Source: Phycisphaerales bacterium (GTDB taxonomy: Bacteria; Planctomycetota; Phycisphaerae; Tepidisphaerales; Tepidisphaeraceae). From it: a DNA stretch of 5,030 bases. How positions within the stretch are numbered: the first letter of the stretch is position 1; every line of letters starts with the position of its first letter. The notes below the pieces were generated by a model. That model saw nothing but the letters and a program-made list of their open reading frames with translations. It was not told the origin of the DNA and did not search any database. Made by a program: the position numbers and the translations under genes. This document shows, one piece after another, positions 1 to 5,030 of this stretch. The stretch is from positions 4,134 to 9,163 of the forward strand of contig PMAK01000147.1 of the NCBI GenBank assembly GCA_003153655.1. Direction: 5' to 3'.

Positions 1-151
1 TTTCACGCAGAGGCTTGCTCCACAAGGCTAGGCTGATGTCGGCCATGTCTCGCGGAAGGCAGTTGATTAGGTCAATCGTAAAAGACTCAACTCCGCCGAC
101 CGGCTGAAAGCCGCCGCAGTAAAAGAGGATGTTCTTCCGCCCGGTCGGCAT
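1..151 (-). CDS. Glycosyltransferase, GT4-like, N-terminal fragment (runs off left edge)
   Basis: The reverse strand has an ATG at 151-149 followed by 50 codons open to the window edge. The product begins MPTGRKNILFYCGG and continues with F-Q-P-V-G-G-V-E-S-F. A short beta strand, then a glycine-rich loop, then G-G-V-E at the start of a helix, is the usual N-terminus of GT-B fold family 4 glycosyltransferases, where the loop lies at the acceptor/donor cleft. The start is well placed: the upstream gene ends with TAG at 157-155 and only three bases (AAA) separate the stop from this ATG, so the two genes are almost certainly co-translated. The ribosome site is weak (CAGG about ten bases upstream), which also suits coupling. 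The catalytic C-terminal domain lies outside the window, so sugar specificity cannot be judged. It is probably the third glycosyltransferase of the cluster. Confidence 0.72.
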   Translation of the reverse strand, partial: MPTGRKNILFYCGGFQPVGGVESFTIDLINCLPRDMADISLALWSKPLRE

Positions 152-154
152 TTT

Positions 155-1399
155 CTAAACCTGGATGAGCTTTTGAAAAAACTGGGATAAATCCGCCTGG
201 TAGGCATTCAGATCGTTCGCCATGACACAATCTCTGGCGGCGTTGCCCATCGTTAAGAGTAGATCGCGATCATCGTCGAATCGCCGGATGGATTGCTCAA
301 ATCCGTCGATGTCGTCGTAGGGACGAATGAAGCCTTCAATGCCATCGCGAACGCGCGAGCCGCTGTTGGGTGTCGCGATGATCGGAAGCGCGCTGCCCAT
401 CGCTTCGAGTATGGCGCCGGCGGAACCTTCACAGGTTGATGGAAAGAAAAAGATGTCGAACTTGTGCAGCCAATCGGCGACCTGGCTGTGCGGGATCGAT
501 CCGACGAATTGAACGCGATCGCCGAATGGCTCGAGATGCGATTGATCCAGCATGACGGGGCCGACCATTGCGAAGCGCACCTGACTGGGATTGAATCGTT
601 TGGCCGTCTCCAAAAACCAGGGCGCGCCTTTGCGCAATCCGACGGCGCCGACGAATCCAACCAGGAGCGGGCCAGTTTTTTTTGTTCGTTGAATTGCCGG
701 TCCCGGCGGCGCTTGCCAGGGATATGGCGCGACGGTGATCCGCTCGGCGGCAACACCGACGGAGATGAGTCCCTCTCGCACGTACTCTGACGCACAGGTA
801 ATGCCATCCAGCAGTTCCCAGGTCTGCCGCTCAAAATTGAGATATTCCTGGTGCAGTTCGATGCCCTCGCGGGCGCTCCAGCCTGGCCAGCGCTGAACCT
901 GCCGCTTCATTTCCGCCATCTCCACTTCCAGCGGAGCGATGATCTGATCGCCGCTGGTGCGCAATCCCGCGGATCTGGCGGCACGGTAGGCTTCCGGCGC
1001 AGCGTTGCGAACGAAGCCATGCAATATATTCGCCCGGCCAAATCCCTTGCGGATGATCCACTTGGCTGTCTCGCGAGAGGCCCAGATATAAGCATCTTCC
1101 GATTTGGCAAATTTCCTCATCCGTAATTTCAAGCGGAGCGCCATTGCCGGGTTGCGGAGGACGCGGGACGGGTCCAATTCGGCGCAGGCGCGCTCGGCCA
1201 TTTTTCGGCCAAGTTGCGGACGGAACTTCTTTCCCACCCGCGCTATTTTTTCTTCAAGCGAACCCTCGCGCACGAACCAATCGATGAAGACACGCTCGAG
1301 CATCCCCGCCCGCTGCATTGCCAGCGGCACGGTGTAACGGAGACGCGCGCCGTCCTGGATCATTGCGACGCGTGGCTGATCGCGGTTTGCCTGCGTCAT
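155..1399 (-). CDS. Glycosyltransferase family 4 protein (polysaccharide biosynthesis)
   Basis: The predicted 414-residue GT-B glycosyltransferase would transfer a sugar from an NDP-sugar to a growing lipid-linked glycan at the cytoplasmic membrane face. The N-terminal domain opens with V-A-M-I-Q-D-G-A-R-L-R-Y-T-V-P (residues 11-25) and A-G-M-L-E-R-V-F-I-D (31-40), and has D-Q-I-I-A-P at 151-156. I recognise these as marks of a GT4 subgroup from remembered homologues, not from a search. The C-terminal donor domain has G-F-V-G-A-V-G-L-R-K-G (248-258), with R256/K257 in the usual phosphate-contacting place, and the EX7E motif E324-x7-E332 in C-E-G-S-A-G-A-I-L-E. Residues about 45-115 are rich in Arg and Lys, compatible with membrane association. 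The start is the ATG at 1399, which overlaps the preceding stop as ATGA (1396-1399). Starting there puts the conserved N-terminus at the right distance. A longer reading to 1450 would add 17 unconserved residues. The donor and acceptor sugars are unknown. Confidence 0.9.
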   Translation of the reverse strand: MTQANRDQPRVAMIQDGARLRYTVPLAMQRAGMLERVFIDWFVREGSLEEKIARVGKKFRPQLGRKMAERACAELDPSRVLRNPAMALRLKLRMRKFAKSEDAYIWASRETAKWIIRKGFGRANILHGFVRNAAPEAYRAARSAGLRTSGDQIIAPLEVEMAEMKRQVQRWPGWSAREGIELHQEYLNFERQTWELLDGITCASEYVREGLISVGVAAERITVAPYPWQAPPGPAIQRTKKTGPLLVGFVGAVGLRKGAPWFLETAKRFNPSQVRFAMVGPVMLDQSHLEPFGDRVQFVGSIPHSQVADWLHKFDIFFFPSTCEGSAGAILEAMGSALPIIATPNSGSRVRDGIEGFIRPYDDIDGFEQSIRRFDDDRDLLLTMGNAARDCVMANDLNAYQADLSQFFQKLIQV

Positions 1400-2514
1400 T
1401 CCCGGCCGCCTTGGAACGCGGACATCAAGCGTCCCGCCGCCGCGCTCCAATGAAAATCCTGTGCCCGGCGTTTCCCGGATTCGATCAGGGTTTGTCGAAA
1501 TGTCATATCATTCGCCAAGCGTGAGATCGCTTCCGCGGTCAGGTCGGGGCGTTCGGCATCGACGACCAGGCCGCCGTTGCCCACGATTTCGGGAAGCGCA
1601 GCGAATGATGACACTACCGCGGGCGCGCCGGCGGCCATCGCCTCGGCGGCTGGGATTCCGAACGTCTCGTAGCGTGAAAGAAATACGACCGCGACGGATT
1701 CGCGCATCAGTTTTGGCAGCGTATCCACGCCCTGATAGCCGCAGTGAATGATGTTGGGATGAGACTTGGACTGTTCCAGGTAATTCGGCTCGCTGCCGCC
1801 GGCGATCCGAATTTGCATTTTTGGATCACGCCGCTGGAGTTCGGCGGCGAGCGGAAATACGAAATTTGCGCCCTTCCGTTGAGTCAGCCCGCCGACGACA
1901 AGAATGTACCTATTCTCGGGGAATTCAGACGGCCCCGGAATTTGCCCCTCGGCGAAAAACTCCTCCTCGACGCCGTTGCCAACGACGACGATCCGCGACG
2001 GATCGGTTCCGAAGAGCGCGTGGATGCGACCTTTGAGAAACTCTGAAACAGTTAGCACCTTGTCGGCACGATCCAGAATCATTTTCCATCGCAGGCCCAT
2101 TCTGCGACGTGTTTGGCGCATTCCGGGGTCATTGTACCAGGGAAGTTCGGGCTCAAACCAATTGACGCAATGAATCGTCGCGGCGAAACGCGAACGCCGA
2201 AGCGGGACGTAGGCTTCAGCCGGACAATAGACCCAGTCGGCGCCGTCCACCCATCGATCCGCCTTGGGATGGCCGGTTAAAAGCCAGAGGCGCTCCATTG
2301 CTGTCCGAGAAAGTGGATGCCCCATGGCCGGCAAGTGCGCGAGCGGAGATCGGCTATCGATATGTCCATTTGTTAAGTCATGGCGACTGACCAATAGCTT
2401 GAGATCCACGCCAGGGTGGCGCGTGAGTTCCAGGACCATGTGGATCATGTGCTTGCCGACGCCGGTCGGTGAGATCGCGGTTCGCTGGGGGTGGATGTAA
2501 GCCGCAATTTTCAT
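1396..2514 (-). CDS. Glycosyltransferase family 4 protein (GT-B, WbaZ/mannosyltransferase-like)
   Basis: The predicted 372-residue GT4 enzyme is complete at both ends. The N-terminus MKIAAYIHP leads to S-P-T-G-V-G-K-H (15-22), the glycine-rich acceptor-side loop. V-L-T-V-S-E-F-L-K (153-161) and V-V-G-N-G-V (177-182) match the usual linker before the donor domain. The donor domain has Y-I-L-V-V-G-G-L-T-Q-R-K-G (203-215), with R213/K214 as probable donor-phosphate contacts, then E283-x7-E291 in Y-E-T-F-G-I-P-A-A-E and A-A-G-A-P-A-V (294-300). This layout is shared with mannosyl- and rhamnosyltransferases of O-antigen clusters, but specificity cannot be read from it. I chose the ATG at 2514, not the GTG at 2532, because family members begin directly with M-K-I. 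Its likely ribosome site, GGGGA, lies 11 bases upstream and is inside a possible hairpin. It overlaps the next gene by ATGA and lies 55 bases after the methyltransferase. Confidence 0.92.
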   Translation of the reverse strand: MKIAAYIHPQRTAISPTGVGKHMIHMVLELTRHPGVDLKLLVSRHDLTNGHIDSRSPLAHLPAMGHPLSRTAMERLWLLTGHPKADRWVDGADWVYCPAEAYVPLRRSRFAATIHCVNWFEPELPWYNDPGMRQTRRRMGLRWKMILDRADKVLTVSEFLKGRIHALFGTDPSRIVVVGNGVEEEFFAEGQIPGPSEFPENRYILVVGGLTQRKGANFVFPLAAELQRRDPKMQIRIAGGSEPNYLEQSKSHPNIIHCGYQGVDTLPKLMRESVAVVFLSRYETFGIPAAEAMAAGAPAVVSSFAALPEIVGNGGLVVDAERPDLTAEAISRLANDMTFRQTLIESGKRRAQDFHWSAAAGRLMSAFQGGRE

Positions 2515-2525
2515 CTTGAGCTGTT

Positions 2526-2541
2526 TCCCCACGTGCGGGGA
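2526..2541 (-). promoter_or_regulatory. Possible hairpin covering the GGGGA ribosome site of the 1396-2514 gene
   Basis: Read on the minus strand, this 16-base sequence is TCCCCGCACGTGGGGA. It can fold with five Watson-Crick pairs (TCCCC with GGGGA), optionally one G-U pair, and a loop of four to six bases. The 3' arm, GGGGA, is the only purine-rich Shine-Dalgarno-like sequence before the ATG at 2514 (11 bases away), so the fold would mask it. The hairpin sits in the 55-base gap between two cistrons of the operon and has no U-tract after it, so it is not a terminator. A regulatory role is inference; a stem this short can arise by chance in GC-rich DNA. Confidence 0.3.
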
Positions 2542-2569
2542 GCGAGAACATTAATCGCAACGGTTTTGC

Positions 2570-3379
2570 TCATGCACCGGCGGGTGATTTTGGAACCATG
2601 AAATACCATTCCGCTTTTGTCCATCTTTCGATCGTCGCAGCGTCGAACTCCTCGGGCGAAAGTGTCACGTTGCGCGGAAGTTGCAACGGCGTGCGTTTCT
2701 CGCTGTGGATGACCTGCACGCCGTGGCTGCGTTCAAAACGCTCGCGGAGCCGGGATGATACGCCGGGGGCAAGCTCATCATGAATCTCGACGATGATTAT
2801 TGCGGACTTTAGCTTCGTGACCGCATCGGGATTCAGCAGGAAGTCTTCTGCGCCCTCGCAATCACAAATTACCGCGGGACGGCTTGTTGTTTCGAGCGCT
2901 TTGCGAAGAGAATTCAGATCGCACAGGCCGCGAAGGGACATACGATCCGAGACGGCATTCAATTGCGCCTGCCGCGCGAGCAACGCCCGGGCCGGCTTAT
3001 ACATCTCAAAACAGATGGTCTTTGCCTGCGGGTTCCGTTTGGTCAGGCCCACAGCGTAGTAACCCTCGGCGGCGCCGATATCGACGATCACATCCGGTTG
3101 CGCTTTGCAGATCGCTTCGACCGGGCCCGTTAGCTCCGATTCATATATGCCCAGAATTTTGGGAACCACGCTGCTGAAATAAGCCACGGAAATATATTTC
3201 ATCCCTTGAAAGGGGCCGCTCAAGATATGATCGGGCCGACCGAGTTTTTCAAGAATCACCTGCTCCAACTGATGTTGGCGGCGAATCTTTGGATGCCACA
3301 TTCTTCGCATCGCCTGCAAGACGCCCATGGAGCTTTCTCCGGGAAGTAATTCGAGCAGACGTTTAAGAATTCGTTTCAT
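2570..3379 (-). CDS. FkbM-like class I SAM-dependent methyltransferase
   Basis: The predicted 269-residue cytoplasmic methyltransferase most likely O-methylates a sugar or substituent of the glycan, which is inferred from its place between a flippase and glycosyltransferases. Residues 54-61 (S-G-P-F-Q-G-M-K) and L-G-I-Y-E-S-E-L (76-83) form the N-terminal block common to a group of FkbM-like proteins. The Rossmann core has motif I V-I-V-D-I-G-A-A-E-G-Y-Y (97-108), with D100-x-G102-x3-G106 binding SAM, E125 after strand 2 as the likely ribose contact, and I-C-D-C-E-G-A-E (171-178), equivalent to the FkbM K-I-D-V-E-G-A-E motif. V-E-I-H-D-E-L (197-203) follows. Residues 1-45 are basic and amphipathic. 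The ATG at 3379 is supported by a strong AGGAGG 11 bases upstream and overlaps the end of an 18-codon leader ORF. The fold assignment is firm, but the methyl acceptor is unknown. Confidence 0.86.
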   Translation of the reverse strand: MKRILKRLLELLPGESSMGVLQAMRRMWHPKIRRQHQLEQVILEKLGRPDHILSGPFQGMKYISVAYFSSVVPKILGIYESELTGPVEAICKAQPDVIVDIGAAEGYYAVGLTKRNPQAKTICFEMYKPARALLARQAQLNAVSDRMSLRGLCDLNSLRKALETTSRPAVICDCEGAEDFLLNPDAVTKLKSAIIIVEIHDELAPGVSSRLRERFERSHGVQVIHSEKRTPLQLPRNVTLSPEEFDAATIERWTKAEWYFMVPKSPAGA

Positions 3380-3432
3380 TCGGAGCAGCGCCTCCTAGAG
3401 CCATCTTGAATCCACGGACGGCAACAAGCCAT
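3376..3432 (-). CDS. Possible 18-residue leader ORF ending in ATGA overlap with the methyltransferase
   Basis: On the minus strand an ATG at 3432-3430 opens 18 codons (MACCRPWIQDGSRRRCSE) and stops with TGA at 3378-3376, overlapping the methyltransferase ATG (3379-3377) as ATGA. The peptide has three cysteines and an R-R-R run but matches nothing I know. No good ribosome site precedes it (only GGCGCGAAG). If translated, it could couple expression of the methyltransferase to its own translation. An ORF of this length in a fixed position is quite possible by chance, so this is a candidate only. Confidence 0.22.
   Translation of the reverse strand: MACCRPWIQDGSRRRCSE
3391..3396 (-). promoter_or_regulatory. 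Strong Shine-Dalgarno (AGGAGG) of the methyltransferase gene
   Basis: The minus strand reads AGGAGG here, a perfect anti-16S match and the best ribosome site on this strand in the window. It lies 11 bases before the ATG at 3379, slightly longer than the optimum of 5-9. It is internal to the 18-codon leader ORF, so ribosomes translating that ORF would pass over it just before the ATGA overlap. Confidence 0.75.
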
Positions 3433-3440
3433 CTTCGCGC

Positions 3441-3450
3441 CAGTATACTG
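3441..3450. promoter_or_regulatory. Perfect 10-bp palindrome CAGTATACTG in the methyltransferase leader
   Basis: CAGTATACTG is its own reverse complement and lies ten bases after the flippase stop, in the 80-base gap before the methyltransferase. Because it is symmetric, both strands read TATACT, one mismatch from the sigma-70 -10 consensus TATAAT. No -35 resembling TTGACA is found 16-18 bases upstream on the minus strand, where the sequence there reads about ATGTGA. It could be a weak internal promoter or a dimer-binding site. Neither is shown by the sequence. Confidence 0.25.
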
Positions 3451-3459
3451 CCTATGGGT

Positions 3460-4740
3460 TCAGCTCACATCGCGCGGTGCTTGGGGAATATGGTTGACAT
3501 GTTTTGCCCGAGACAGCGGGTTGATGCGAATCAATTTCGCTCGCAATTGGCCGGCGCGATGGACCAATTCCTGCCACGCTTCGGGGTCCATTCTTCGGAC
3601 GTAGAGACGGTAAAGATAGACGGAGAGCGACGTGACCAACACGATTGTGATCCAGCCGTTCCGGAATGACGATGGCAGCAGCATCCGCGCCGCCGAGGCG
3701 ATTCCGACAGCAATTGCGCCGCCAATAAACGAACCCTTGATGCTGTCGAATATCTCGCGCCAGCCGAAGTCCGTGGGCGAGAGTGAAATGCGCAAATTTG
3801 AGAGAGAGTAGATGGCCCAATAAATGGCGACGCCAGCGCCTGCACCAACATTGCCGTAAAGATATGCACCGATACCAACGAGGATAAAAAATAGGACGCA
3901 ACTGATCCACGCCATAACTGCCTGGACCGAAAATCGGCCTTGCGCCGGCAACAGCGACGCAGCCGGCCATGCCAGCGCGCTGAACGCCATGCCGATGCTG
4001 AGAACCTGCAAGACGGGAATTGCCGGATACCATTTGGGTTGAAACAAAACGTGTATTCCCGGTCCGGCGAGGGCCGCTTGAAGAAAACAGCACGGGACTG
4101 CGATCGTCGCGAGCATCCTCAATCCCCGGAGCATCGCCCGCGCCTGACGATTCACATCAGCCTGGAGTTTGCAAAGCGCGGGAAAAAGCACGTTGTTGAA
4201 ATTGACGACAACCAGGGCCGTCGTCTGAGTCGAGAGGTTGAAAGCAAAGAAGTACGCCCCCACCACCGCGGCGGGATACATCAGTCCCAGCGTGAGGTAA
4301 TCGCCGTTGGTGACGAGCAGAAATGTAATGCGTGTACCGAAGGTGGCGGCGCCGACGCCGAGAAGACGGCGCCAGAGGTGGAGTTCGAGCCGAGGCTTGA
4401 TGACTGCGCGAGTGAGATACCAGGCTGCGCCAGCGGTGAGCGCAGCGCAAATGAGCCGGGGCCAGATGAAGCTATATGCCGCGTATCCGCCCCAGGCGAA
4501 GAGAATCGTCAGCAGCGGAAGCAGGGCGTTATTAAGCATTCCGAGCACGGCCAGGGTGCGGAATCGGAGATCGATCCGGAGCTTGGCCAGCGGCACAAGC
4601 GAAGCATTCGCGAGCGGAAAACCCATGGACATCGCCAGCGTCAAACCGAGCATCGCGCGTTCGTGATAAACCCGCGCGGCGATCGGCGCGCAAGCACCCC
4701 ACGCGTCGCAAGGCGCGCAAGCCAAGGAGATAGTTGTCAT
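3460..4740 (-). CDS. Wzx/TuaB-like polysaccharide flippase, N-terminally truncated
   Basis: This integral membrane protein of the MOP/polysaccharide-transporter superfamily would flip lipid-linked oligosaccharides across the inner membrane. Counting from the ATG at 4740 gives 426 residues. Recognised blocks are A-P-I-A-A-R-V-Y-H-E (18-27), the loop after the third helix of full-length homologues; G-D-Y-L-T-L-G (146-152); V-L-F-P-A-L (184-189); and F-Q-P-K-W-Y-P-A (233-240) before V-L-Q-V-L-S-I-G. About eleven hydrophobic segments follow, near 31-54, 66-108, 133-180, 205-228, 240-263, 272-318 and 335-380, then a basic tail. Family members are usually near 480-500 residues, so helices 1-2 and part of helix 3 are missing. 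The frame stays open only to 4815, with a TGA at 4818-4816 and a TTG at 4782. Those extra codons read as the complement of rsfS, not as membrane protein. No ribosome site precedes either start. It is probably non-functional if the junction is real. Confidence 0.85.
   Translation of the reverse strand: MTTISLACAPCDAWGACAPIAARVYHERAMLGLTLAMSMGFPLANASLVPLAKLRIDLRFRTLAVLGMLNNALLPLLTILFAWGGYAAYSFIWPRLICAALTAGAAWYLTRAVIKPRLELHLWRRLLGVGAATFGTRITFLLVTNGDYLTLGLMYPAAVVGAYFFAFNLSTQTTALVVVNFNNVLFPALCKLQADVNRQARAMLRGLRMLATIAVPCCFLQAALAGPGIHVLFQPKWYPAIPVLQVLSIGMAFSALAWPAASLLPAQGRFSVQAVMAWISCVLFFILVGIGAYLYGNVGAGAGVAIYWAIYSLSNLRISLSPTDFGWREIFDSIKGSFIGGAIAVGIASAARMLLPSSFRNGWITIVLVTSLSVYLYRLYVRRMDPEAWQELVHRAGQLRAKLIRINPLSRAKHVNHIPQAPRDVS
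4685..4722. repeat. 11-bp perfect direct repeat at the flippase/rsfS junction
   Basis: GGCGCGCAAGC occurs at 4685-4695 and again at 4712-4722, 27 bases apart start to start. Both copies lie in the stretch where flippase similarity fades and rsfS has not yet begun. Short direct repeats at breakpoints are expected for illegitimate recombination or slipped-strand events. GC-rich DNA can also produce them by chance, and an 11-mer is too short to be a typical assembler join. Confidence 0.55.
4724..4729 (+). promoter_or_regulatory. Shine-Dalgarno-like AAGGAG upstream of rsfS, without a usable in-frame start
   Basis: AAGGAG is a good ribosome site on the plus strand. The only conventional start at a workable distance is TTG at 4734 (four-base spacer), but its frame stops at TAA 4749-4751. 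The rsfS frame has ATC at 4739 (nine-base spacer) and no ATG, GTG or TTG until TTG 4811. The site fits an original rsfS start damaged by a small frameshift or substitution. An overlapping frame ends in TAG at 4731-4733 just after this site, as the end of an upstream gene would. Confidence 0.45.
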
Positions 4741-4810
4741 CGCTCGTTTAAAAGCCAAGCCGCGTTGTCCCGCCCGCCGCAACGCCGATCCGTCCCAGCC
4801 GCTGCTAAAA

Positions 4811-5030
4811 TTGATTCAAAAGAACCTCGATGACGGCAAGGCCGAGGATGTCGTGGTCATCGACCTCGCCGGGAAAACCGATATCGCCGACCACATGGTC
4901 ATCGCCACCGGCCGCTCGGCGCGCCAGGTTGCGGCCTTGGCCGACCACCTCGCGTCTTCGATCAAAGAAGGCGGCCATGGCCGCCCCTCGGTCGAGGGCT
5001 TGCGGGTCGGCGACTGGGTGCTGATCGATG
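4811..5030 (+). CDS. rsfS: Ribosomal silencing factor RsfS (YbeB/Iojap family), 5' anomalous, 3' cut by window edge
   Basis: RsfS binds ribosomal protein uL14 on the 50S subunit and blocks joining with 30S, damping translation in stationary phase or starvation. Visible family blocks are L-L-K-L-I-Q from 4802, K-A-E-D-V-V-V-I-D-L-A-G-K (4838-4876), I-A-D-H-M-V-I-A-T-G-R-S-A-R-Q-V (4883-4930) and V-E-G-L-R-V-G-D-W-V-L-I-D up to the edge. The last 35-40 residues, normally G-D-V-I-V-H to the C-terminus, lie outside. Similarity plausibly begins at A-D-P-S-Q-P (4784), before the first permitted start, TTG 4811, so the coordinate given is a minimum. The frame is open from 4670 but has no ATG, GTG or TTG before 4811. 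I counted 146 G+C in bases 4801-5030 (63%), with mostly C or G in third positions, unlike the flippase beside it. In many bacteria nadD precedes rsfS; here a truncated flippase faces it instead. Confidence 0.88.
   Translation, partial: MIQKNLDDGKAEDVVVIDLAGKTDIADHMVIATGRSARQVAALADHLASSIKEGGHGRPSVEGLRVGDWVLID
4970..4985. repeat. 16-bp perfect palindrome inside rsfS
   Basis: GGCGGCCATGGCCGCC is exactly self-complementary. It encodes G-G-H-G-R within rsfS, in a poorly conserved loop before the V-E-G motif. There is no loop, so it is better suited to a duplex protein-binding site than to an RNA hairpin. In GC-rich third-position-biased DNA it may be coincidence. Confidence 0.3.

Noticed and set aside
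158..185. Possible terminator around the T- and A-rich GCTTTTGAAAAAAC
   Set aside because: No GC-rich stem precedes it, and it codes for the conserved-length end of the glycosyltransferase, with the next gene three bases on.
676..683. A8 run on the minus strand forming an A-AAA-AAA slippery heptamer in the 155-1399 gene
   Set aside because: It is in phase for -1 slippage, but the alternative frames downstream contain no recognisable domain, and the zero frame is a complete, normal GT4 protein. A Lys-Lys pair explains it.
253..834. 193-codon minus-strand ORF
   Set aside because: It lies wholly inside the 155-1399 gene in another frame, and its Ser/Arg/Pro-rich product resembles no protein family.
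1400..1450. 17-residue N-terminal extension of the glycosyltransferase that starts at 1399
   Set aside because: It would overlap the upstream gene's last codons by 55 bases, adds no family-like sequence, and the ATGA overlap at 1396-1399 gives a much better start.
2515..2532. GTG start at 2532 for the 1396-2514 glycosyltransferase
   Set aside because: No ribosome site lies in front of it, and family members begin with the M-K-I found at 2514.
3940..4833. 297-codon plus-strand ORF
   Set aside because: It is antisense to the flippase for nearly all its length, and its Arg/Glu/Gln-rich composition is what the complement of hydrophobic codons gives. No domain is visible.
4830..5024. 64-codon plus-strand ORF
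   Set aside because: It is a shadow of rsfS in another frame. The rsfS frame has the conserved motifs.

Overview
The window holds one end of a surface-polysaccharide (exopolysaccharide, capsule or O-antigen) gene cluster on the minus strand, abutting the 5' part of a conserved housekeeping gene on the plus strand. The organism is a Gram-negative-type bacterium of moderately high GC. The housekeeping gene, rsfS, reads most like alphaproteobacterial homologues, with a Rhodospirillales flavour. That placement is from remembered family patterns, not a search, and it applies only to the right end because the two halves may not share an origin.

The minus-strand genes, in transcription order from right to left, are: a Wzx/TuaB-like flippase without its first membrane helices (3460-4740); an FkbM-like SAM methyltransferase (2570-3379); a GT4 glycosyltransferase (1396-2514); a second GT4 glycosyltransferase (155-1399) joined to it by an ATGA overlap; and the first 50 residues of a third GT4-like glycosyltransferase (1-151), three bases further on. 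Spacing is tight (80, 55, -4 and 3 bases), as in one operon. The inferred division of labour is that the glycosyltransferases build a lipid-linked oligosaccharide on the cytoplasmic face, the methyltransferase modifies a sugar or substituent, and the flippase moves the unit across the inner membrane.

On the plus strand, rsfS (ribosomal silencing factor) runs from about 4784 off the right edge. The most interesting place is the head-to-head contact at about 4690-4800. The flippase has lost roughly its first 70-90 residues, and rsfS has no in-frame ATG, GTG or TTG upstream of its conserved start. Its usual upstream partner nadD is not recognisable either. An 11-bp direct repeat sits in the same stretch, and base composition changes across it. 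This looks like a rearrangement breakpoint or a chimeric assembly. The two can be told apart by read mapping.

Smaller signals are an 18-codon leader ORF overlapping the methyltransferase start by ATGA, a perfect 10-bp palindrome in the same leader, and a small hairpin that would cover the ribosome binding site of the 1396-2514 gene. I saw no tRNA, rRNA, CRISPR array, insertion sequence or convincing intrinsic terminator. Apart from the junction, nothing here points to an undescribed system.
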